Source: Pseudothermotoga thermarum DSM 5069
Lineage (GTDB): Bacteria; Thermotogota; Thermotogae; Thermotogales; DSM-5069
Assembly: GCF_000217815.1 (NCBI RefSeq)
Contig: NC_015707.1
Span: 744,001 to 808,000, forward strand
Length of the DNA stretch: 64,000 bases
Reading direction: 5' to 3'
Under the pieces are notes generated by a model. The model did no database searches and was not told the DNA's origin. It worked only from the letters and a program-made list of their open reading frames with translations. Shown here piece after piece: positions 58,586 through 64,000 of the stretch (position 1 is the first letter of the stretch; each line of letters starts with the position of its first letter). Position numbers and translations under genes: made by a program.

Positions 58586-58618
58586 AATTGGGTTGCGATA
58601 AGCAACCCAATTTTTTTA
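58586..58618 (+). terminator. Intrinsic terminator of the fab operon
   Basis: AATTGGGTTGC and GCAACCCAATT enclose GATAA, followed by TTTTT. Confidence 0.93.
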
Positions 58619-58629
58619 TTTCTTAGGAG

Positions 58630-58635
58630 TATAAT
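58630..58635 (+). promoter_or_regulatory. -10 box of the AMMECR1 operon
   Basis: TATAAT, about 20 nt before the TTG start at 58655, immediately after the fab terminator. Confidence 0.55.
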
Positions 58636-58654
58636 TGAAGTAGAGGGACGAAAA

Positions 58655-59392
58655 TTGCGTGTAGGAATGCTTGAAACTGAAAAGAATTTGCTTGTTGACT
58701 TTTTGCTGAAAGAATTTGCAAAGCTTTTAGAAAGCGAAATTGTCGTGTTTTCAGGTTCTTTTGAAGATACAATCGATGTTGATTTTGATATGATTTTGAA
58801 CCATCTGATGAAGAAACTTGCAAAAAGCGATGTAGACAAAATTTTTGTTGTTGGCGGACTTATGGAACTTAAAATGATAGCAAAGTTTATATCCATCGGA
58901 GTGAAAAAGGATTTTTTGTTTATTCCGAATGCTTTCTTACCAATTGGTTCAATTAGATTGGGGTTGTTTTCTGTTCAAACGATGTTTTTGGATTTCATTT
59001 TATTTTTCAAAGCTTATGTGAATCAAAACGGGTTTTGTGTAACTTTAGAGTTCAAAAGAGATTCGTACCCTTTCCTAGCTACTTGCAAGATGTTGAGAGA
59101 AATTGGTACGTTGAAAATTGAGGAGAAAAAAGTTCAGCTGCGAATAGATTCAGCAAATGTTAATCGAGATCGTCATGAAAAAATCGTTAAATTCGATGTT
59201 TTACCTTGGATTCCTTTGCAAGAAGATATAAGGTTTGCCAAGAATTTGGCGCGGGAAATTTTTCAGCATTTTTCAAAATCTTCAGGAAATTACTGTTTGG
59301 TGTATGATCATGGTTTTCGCTTCGTACCTTTTGAAATGGTTTTGAACACTGTTGATGAAATATCATCCTGCTTTCAAGAGGTGACGTTATGA
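58655..59392 (+). CDS. Unknown protein coupled to AMMECR1/radical SAM
   Basis: A 245-aa protein from TTG 58655 with GAGGG upstream. I do not recognise the family. It has no signal peptide or membrane helix and lacks the metal-binding motifs expected of MEMO. The middle has alternating strands and helices (KIFVVGGLMELKMIAKFISIG, GSIRLGLFSVQTMFLDFILFF), suggesting an alpha/beta fold. It overlaps the AMMECR1 gene (ATGA) and so may stand in for the missing MEMO component. Confidence 0.65.
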   Translation: MRVGMLETEKNLLVDFLLKEFAKLLESEIVVFSGSFEDTIDVDFDMILNHLMKKLAKSDVDKIFVVGGLMELKMIAKFISIGVKKDFLFIPNAFLPIGSIRLGLFSVQTMFLDFILFFKAYVNQNGFCVTLEFKRDSYPFLATCKMLREIGTLKIEEKKVQLRIDSANVNRDRHEKIVKFDVLPWIPLQEDIRFAKNLAREIFQHFSKSSGNYCLVYDHGFRFVPFEMVLNTVDEISSCFQEVTL

Positions 59393-59919
59393 AAGGCAAC
59401 CATGAATATGTAAGGTGGGCAATTAAATGTATTGAGAGTTATATTAGAGACCATAAAATACTCGATCCAATCCGTGACGGAGCACCCGCAGATTTGCTGC
59501 AAAGGCGTGCTGGGGCTTTTGTGAGTCTACATAAACTTGATGGATCACTTAGAGGATGTATTGGAACGTATCTGCCAACTAGAAAAAACCTTGCCGAGGA
59601 AATCATGTACAACGCAATAGCTGCTGCAACTGAGGATCCTAGGTTCGAGCCGGTTAGAGAAGAGGAACTTGACGAGATAGAAGTTTCAGTGGATATTCTG
59701 AGTGAACCCTGGCAAGTTACATTTGAGCAGTACATGAACTTGGACCCAAAAAAATACGGAGTAATTGTTATGAGTGGTTTTAGAAGAGGTCTTTTACTCC
59801 CAGATCTTCCCGGTGTTGAAACACCAGATCAGCAATTGAAGATAGCCCTTAGAAAGGCTGGAATTTCTCCTTATGAAAAATTTTCAATATACGTTTTTAC
59901 CGTAGAACGATATCACTGA
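59389..59919 (+). CDS. AMMECR1-family protein
   Basis: A 176-aa protein with GAFVSLHKLDGSLRGCIGTYLP, AAATEDPRFEPV and YGVIVMSGFRRGLLLPDLPGVETPDQQL, the family core. In many bacteria and archaea it pairs with MEMO and the radical SAM protein next door; the joint function is unknown. Confidence 0.93.
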   Translation: MKGNHEYVRWAIKCIESYIRDHKILDPIRDGAPADLLQRRAGAFVSLHKLDGSLRGCIGTYLPTRKNLAEEIMYNAIAAATEDPRFEPVREEELDEIEVSVDILSEPWQVTFEQYMNLDPKKYGVIVMSGFRRGLLLPDLPGVETPDQQLKIALRKAGISPYEKFSIYVFTVERYH

Positions 59920-59930
59920 GAGGTGGTTTC

Positions 59931-60920
59931 GTGGATAAAACAGCGCTTTACTTTTCCACGTTGGATAAAGAAAGGGTAAAGTGTGAATTGTGCCCGCACA
60001 ATTGCGTGCTGGATAATGGACAAGTTGGTTTGTGCTTGGCAAGAAAAAATGAAGATGGAGTTCTTTTAACACTTAACTACGGTTTAATAACCTCAATTGC
60101 CATTGATCCCATCGAAAAAAAGCCGCTTTTCCATTTAAATCCAGGTGAACAGATTCTATCTGTTGGAACCTTTGGTTGCAACATGAAGTGTCCGTTTTGC
60201 CAAAATTGGGAGATATCGCAGGAAATAGCTCCAACGCGTAGGATTACCCCAGAACAGCTTGTTTCAATTGCCGTATCTAGAAAGTCAAGAGGTATAGCTT
60301 ATACGTACAACGAACCTTTCATTTGGTTTGAGTTTGTCCTTGATACCTCAAGGATAGCGGCAAGAGAGGGAATTTACAACGTTTTGGTCACCAATGGAAT
60401 GATATCGGAGGAACCACTGCATTTGCTTTTGCAGTCCATTCATGCCATGAATGTTGATTTAAAGGCTTTCGACGAGCAGTTGTACAAGAAGTTGGCAGGT
60501 GATCTTGAAACTGTTAAAAGAACCATAAAATTAGCCGTTGAAAATAGCGTACACGTTGAAGTGACCACTTTGATTGTTCCTGGCTTCAACGACGATGAGA
60601 ATATGCTTGAAAAAGAGTTTCAATGGCTTGCGAGTTTGGATAAATCGATACCCCTTCATTTGACAAGGTATTTTCCAAGTTACAAATACAACGTTCCAGC
60701 TACTCCTGTTGAGATTTTGGTTAAATTCTACAATCTTGCAAAGAAATATCTTGATTTTGTTTACCTTGGTAATGTTTGGGATCAAAACTATGAAAGTACC
60801 TTTTGTCCTTCCTGTGGTACACTGGTTGTGAAAAGGGTAGGATATCAAGTTCAAGTCGTTGGTTTGGACGAAGAAGGTAGGTGCGCTAAATGCCGAAGAA
60901 GGATAGTAAGGATTTTATAA
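59931..60920 (+). CDS. AmmeMemoRadiSam system radical SAM protein
   Basis: A 329-aa enzyme with the cluster motif CNMKCPFC in VGTFGCNMKCPFCQNWEIS, an N-terminal CELCPHNC segment and a C-terminal zinc ribbon (FCPSCGT to CAKCRRR). It resembles pyruvate formate-lyase activases. GTG 59931 has GAGAGGTGG upstream. Substrate unknown. Confidence 0.9.
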   Translation: MDKTALYFSTLDKERVKCELCPHNCVLDNGQVGLCLARKNEDGVLLTLNYGLITSIAIDPIEKKPLFHLNPGEQILSVGTFGCNMKCPFCQNWEISQEIAPTRRITPEQLVSIAVSRKSRGIAYTYNEPFIWFEFVLDTSRIAAREGIYNVLVTNGMISEEPLHLLLQSIHAMNVDLKAFDEQLYKKLAGDLETVKRTIKLAVENSVHVEVTTLIVPGFNDDENMLEKEFQWLASLDKSIPLHLTRYFPSYKYNVPATPVEILVKFYNLAKKYLDFVYLGNVWDQNYESTFCPSCGTLVVKRVGYQVQVVGLDEEGRCAKCRRRIVRIL

Positions 60921-61945
60921 AAATCAACCGCACGTTGTTTTGGATTTTTCTGTTGGGATTAACCTTTGCAGTAGCTTTCTTGATAAGGATCTTTTTCAAT
61001 TCTCAAAAAACCTTGTACTATGAATTGAATGGTTTTACGATGGGAACTTATTATAGGATTGTGGTGGCATCTTCTAAAGTAGAGTCGAAGCAACTTGCTG
61101 AGATTATCTTCAAAGAGCTTGATAGAATATACAAAAAGTACAATCCAAAGGATCCGGAAAGCGTTGTTTGGAAGATCAATTCGTCCAACGATTGGGTGGA
61201 TCTTGACGAGGAAACTTTTGTAATTGTTGATTCGGCACTGAAATTTGCTGAACTTACAAATGGAGCGTTTGATCCTGCACTTGGCACTTTGATATCACTT
61301 TGGGGATTCGATAGGTTGGATGAAAAAATTCCTTCAAAGATCCCACCTGATGAAGCCATAAAAAAAGCGCTTGAACAAAGTGGATACAAGAACGTGGAAC
61401 TCGATGGAAGAACTAGAAGAATCAGACTACACAACAACGTTAAATTAGATCTTGGAGGAATTGTGAAAGGCTATGCCCTAGATCGTGCATATCAAATAGC
61501 GAAAGAGATTGACCCTAGTTGCACTGGGTTCATCGAAGTTGGTGGTGATATAAGAATACTCGGCCCGAAATTTGGTTCAAGACCATGGGTAGTAGGCGTG
61601 CGTGATCCTTTTAGCCCTTCCAAAGCCGTTACGTATTTTTACATGACTTCGGGAGCAGTTGCAACTTCCGGCGATTACGAGAGATACTTCGTTTATGAGA
61701 ATAAAAAGTATCATCACATAATAGATCCAAAAACAGGTTATCCTGCACAAGGTGTTACATCGGCAACCGTCATTTCTGAGGATGCCATAACTGCGGACGC
61801 TTTATCGACAGCTGCTTTTGTTTCAGGTGCAGATTGGGAATACGTGATTTTAGAATATCCAAAAATTGGTGGTATTGTGTTGCTGATATCTCACGATGGA
61901 ACTGTAAAGAAATCTTCTGCGATCAAGGCGTATGAGAAAAGGTAA
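60890..61945 (+). CDS. apbE: ApbE FAD:protein FMN transferase
   Basis: Attaches FMN to Thr/Ser in target proteins; 351 aa. It has NGAFDPALGTLISLWGF, DLGGIVKGYALDRA, GFIEVGGDIR, SGDYERYF and HHIIDPKTGYPA. The N-terminus has one membrane helix (about 16-33) and no lipobox Cys. No flavinylation target is in the window. It overlaps the radical SAM gene by 31 nt. Confidence 0.93.
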   Translation: MPKKDSKDFIKINRTLFWIFLLGLTFAVAFLIRIFFNSQKTLYYELNGFTMGTYYRIVVASSKVESKQLAEIIFKELDRIYKKYNPKDPESVVWKINSSNDWVDLDEETFVIVDSALKFAELTNGAFDPALGTLISLWGFDRLDEKIPSKIPPDEAIKKALEQSGYKNVELDGRTRRIRLHNNVKLDLGGIVKGYALDRAYQIAKEIDPSCTGFIEVGGDIRILGPKFGSRPWVVGVRDPFSPSKAVTYFYMTSGAVATSGDYERYFVYENKKYHHIIDPKTGYPAQGVTSATVISEDAITADALSTAAFVSGADWEYVILEYPKIGGIVLLISHDGTVKKSSAIKAYEKR

Positions 61946-62303
61946 TCGAAAGTTGTTTGGCAAGTATGATATATTCGTTTTTTTATTTGTTTTTGCAATA
62001 TTTTTTGTTTTTTTGCTCTTTCGAACAAATGCGTCTATCGAATTTGTCGAAGTGTTAAAAGACGGAAAACTAATTATGCGGATTCATCATCCAGGAGTTT
62101 ACGAAGTTTTTGATGATGGAAGATATGTTATGAAAGTGGTTTTTGAAAATGGAAAAGTTTGGGTGGAAGAAGCCGATTGTCCAAACAAGTTGTGCGAAAA
62201 AATCGGCAAAATTGGTGCAGGTGGAGTGATAGTTTGCCTGCCCAATAAACTGATCATCAAAGCCATGGGTGGAAAGAGCAAAGTGGATGTCATAACATGG
62301 TGA
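61932..62303 (+). CDS. NusG-II domain protein
   Basis: A 123-aa protein with an N-terminal membrane helix and a NusG domain II-like region with CPNKLCEKIGKIGAGGVIVCLPNKLII, containing three cysteines. Such proteins sit next to apbE and Gx transporters in Firmicutes and Thermotogae. Role unclear. Confidence 0.88.
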   Translation: MRKGNRKLFGKYDIFVFLFVFAIFFVFLLFRTNASIEFVEVLKDGKLIMRIHHPGVYEVFDDGRYVMKVVFENGKVWVEEADCPNKLCEKIGKIGAGGVIVCLPNKLIIKAMGGKSKVDVITW

Positions 62304-62881
62304 AAGTAAAGAAGTTGGTTTATGCTTCCGTTTTAATAGCGTTAGGTTCGATGATGTATATTTTCGAAAGTATAATCCCATTTCCTATTCCTTTTGGAAA
62401 ATGGGGTTTTTCAAATTTTGTGGTATTGTTTTCAGCCACTGTGTTCGATTTGAAAACAACTTTGCTTGTTGCAATTGGAAAAAGTGTTTTTGGGAATTTG
62501 ATCGCAGGTCACGTGTTTGACCCAGTTTTTGTGTTGAGTTTTTGTGGCTCTTTATCAGCTGCTTTCATTCAGTTTGCAGCTTGGAGGATAAAATTCTTTG
62601 GTTTAGCTGGGGTTAGTTTACTTGGCAGCATCGGTAACAATTTAACCCAAGCTTTAGTCGGAATGGCTGTGCTTAAGTCTTCTGCATTTTTAATCTTACT
62701 TCCTTGGATGTTGATACTTGGTATCCCAGGGGCTTTTGCCAACGCAATGATAGTTAAGAAGGTGAAAGAATATGCAACCGAGGTTGATTTTGGCTTCAAC
62801 TTCTCCAAGGAGAAGAAAGCTTTTGAAAATTTTTCTCAAGGAATTCGAAATTGTCGATCCACAAATTCCAGAGATACCTGA
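62297..62881 (+). CDS. Gx transporter family protein (HepS1-like)
   Basis: A 194-aa membrane protein with about five helices and glycine motifs (PFPFGKWGFSNF-like). It is related to heptaprenyl diphosphate synthase component I but is membrane-embedded and fits the Gx transporter group. Its last 36 codons overlap the start of maf by 110 nt in another frame, so the natural C-terminus may end near residue 158 and the tail may be a read-on product. Confidence 0.82.
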   Translation: MVKVKKLVYASVLIALGSMMYIFESIIPFPIPFGKWGFSNFVVLFSATVFDLKTTLLVAIGKSVFGNLIAGHVFDPVFVLSFCGSLSAAFIQFAAWRIKFFGLAGVSLLGSIGNNLTQALVGMAVLKSSAFLILLPWMLILGIPGAFANAMIVKKVKEYATEVDFGFNFSKEKKAFENFSQGIRNCRSTNSRDT

Positions 62882-63368
62882 ATCTTCCGCAGAAGAAACA
62901 GCAAGAAAACTTTCCTTGTTGAAAGCTTTGAGTGTGTTTGAGAGAAACCCAGATGCAATTGTCATCGGGGCTGATACAGTTGTAGAAATAGATGGAAAGA
63001 TACTTGGTAAGCCTGAAAATCCAAACGAAGCCAAGCAGCAGCTTTTAACTTTAAGTGGCCGATGGCATACCGTTCACACAGCCGTTGCTGTTGTAAACAA
63101 ATTGGAGGTTTGGCAAAAACATTTTGTTGCAAAGGTGAAATTCAGAAAGGTTCCCAATGACTTCATCGATTTTTATGCGAATAACTTTTCAGTTGGAAAA
63201 GCTGGTTCTTACGGTCTTCAAGATCTTGGAGCCGTCTTTGTTGAACACATTGTAGGAGATCCATACGTTGTAATTGGCTTACCGATAGGTGAACTGGCGC
63301 TTTATCTTAAAAAGAAGGGATGGTGGAATTTTGAAACCACGCGAGAGGATGATCAAAGCTGGTTCTGA
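62772..63368 (+). CDS. maf: Maf-type nucleotide pyrophosphatase
   Basis: Maf/YhdE family, 198 aa, hydrolysing dTTP/UTP and modified nucleotides. It has LILASTSPRRRKLLK, GADTVVEIDGKILGKP and the SYGLQDLGAVFVEHIVGDPYVVIGLPI region. The ATG has AAGGTGAAAG upstream. Large overlap with the Gx gene and 38 nt with radC. Confidence 0.95.
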   Translation: MQPRLILASTSPRRRKLLKIFLKEFEIVDPQIPEIPESSAEETARKLSLLKALSVFERNPDAIVIGADTVVEIDGKILGKPENPNEAKQQLLTLSGRWHTVHTAVAVVNKLEVWQKHFVAKVKFRKVPNDFIDFYANNFSVGKAGSYGLQDLGAVFVEHIVGDPYVVIGLPIGELALYLKKKGWWNFETTREDDQSWF

Positions 63369-64000
63369 AGCTCTTTCTGAGGAAGAGTTACTCGCTATAA
63401 TCCTTAGAACTGGAAGCCAAGATCTTAACGTAATGGATCTTGCCAAAGAACTTTGGGAAACATTTGGAAAATCTTTGAGAACGTTGTTCAACGCTTCTTT
63501 ACAAGAAATTGCTTCAATCAAGGGAATTGGAATAGCAAAAGCGACTTCTATAAAAGCTTCCTTAGAGCTTGGCAAGCGTCTTTACGAAGAGCTTTCAGAG
63601 AACAAGTTGGTGTTCACCAACCCGGAATCAATTTATCAATTCTGTCATGACATGAGATTTTACGAGAAAGAGGTGTTGAGGGTTATTTGTCTTGATAGTA
63701 AGTTAAAGATGGTTTTTCACCGTGATTTAACGGAAGGAACAAATAATCAAACGCTTTTTCATCCGCGTGAAGTATTTAGAATTGCGATTAGATCCAATTG
63801 CAACTTCATAGTGTTGGTTCACAACCATCCTTCGGGAGATCCCACTCCCAGTTTTGAGGATAGAATTTCAACTGATAAAATTGTCGCGGCAGGGGAGATC
63901 ATAGGCATCCCGGTTTTGGATCACGTTGTAGTTGGATCTGAGAGTTTTTTCAGTTTCAGAGAAAACGGTTTGCTTGATTCTTTTGGGAAATCTACTGGCA
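63331..64000 (+). CDS. radC: RadC/MPN+ domain protein (partial)
   Basis: The first 223 codons of RadC, cut by the window edge. An HhH-containing N-terminal domain (ELLAIILRTG, LQEIASIKGIGIAKATSIKA) is followed by the JAMM site His164-Asn-His166 ... Ser174-x-x-Asp177 (VHNHPSGDPTPS). TTG 63331 matches family starts (MKPRERMIKAGSEAL); ATG 63349 is the alternative. The exact function of RadC is disputed. Confidence 0.93.
   Translation, partial: MKPRERMIKAGSEALSEEELLAIILRTGSQDLNVMDLAKELWETFGKSLRTLFNASLQEIASIKGIGIAKATSIKASLELGKRLYEELSENKLVFTNPESIYQFCHDMRFYEKEVLRVICLDSKLKMVFHRDLTEGTNNQTLFHPREVFRIAIRSNCNFIVLVHNHPSGDPTPSFEDRISTDKIVAAGEIIGIPVLDHVVVGSESFFSFRENGLLDSFGKSTG

Overview
The window looks like chromosomal DNA of a thermophilic bacterium of the order Thermotogales, probably on the Pseudothermotoga/Thermotoga side. 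The evidence is the gene content and order: an NfnAB ferredoxin:NADP oxidoreductase pair, a COG4752 SPOUT methyltransferase inside the ffh-rpsP-khpA-rimM-trmD-rplS-lepB operon, a TtuA-type tRNA thiolase, a DUF2520-panB pair and many sugar-type ABC importers. The DNA is AT-rich, genes are packed with 1-4 nt overlaps, and TTG/GTG starts with strong Shine-Dalgarno sites are common. No rRNA, CRISPR array or insertion sequence was seen. The species call is inference.

Layout. 1-2552: the start of a DUF401-like membrane protein (minus), then an AlaX-type alanyl-tRNA editing protein and a PLP-dependent D-cysteine desulfhydrase/ACC-deaminase relative (plus). 2581-4087: two degenerate nitrilase-like proteins and tRNA-Asp (minus). 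4152-17932: a 14-gene minus-strand directon of mostly housekeeping genes (phosphate regulator, mazG, PpiC foldase, mtnA, yaaR, DNA polymerase delta', PSP1, DUF2905, transketolase, RNase III, radical SAM, pheS, pheT, hydrolase). 17933-19782: a structured intergenic region, flgB-flgC-fliE, tRNA-Leu and initiator tRNA-Met. 19797-22622: a decaying tripartite tricarboxylate transporter (tctA truncated, tctC frameshifted, tctB intact). 22931-28461: upp and the ffh-to-lepB translation/secretion operon (minus).

28647-43294 looks like a cell-wall or oligosaccharide salvage region. It holds a NamZ-type exo-N-acetylmuramidase, a DUF362 ferredoxin protein, a complete ABC sugar importer (minus), and a plus-strand operon of TIM-barrel protein, transglutaminase-like protein, dipeptide epimerase, amidase and a second importer that lacks an ATPase.

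43310-49175 (minus) carries a HEAT-repeat protein, sbcC-sbcD, panB and a DUF2520 dehydrogenase. From 49272 onward everything is on the plus strand: ttuA-rodA-unknown membrane protein; a structured leader and nfnA-nfnB; a YfcE-type phosphodiesterase; a fab operon (fabF-fabZ-fabK-fabD) under a promoter buried in a perfect inverted repeat; an unknown protein with AMMECR1 and its radical SAM partner; apbE, a NusG-II protein, a Gx-type transporter, maf and the start of radC.

The most interesting non-textbook signals are the 12+12 bp palindrome over the fab promoter, the duplicated palindrome plus hairpin ahead of flgB, the putative muropeptide-salvage region, the pair of nitrilase-like pseudoenzymes, the structured nfn leader, and the orphan protein coupled to AMMECR1/radical SAM.
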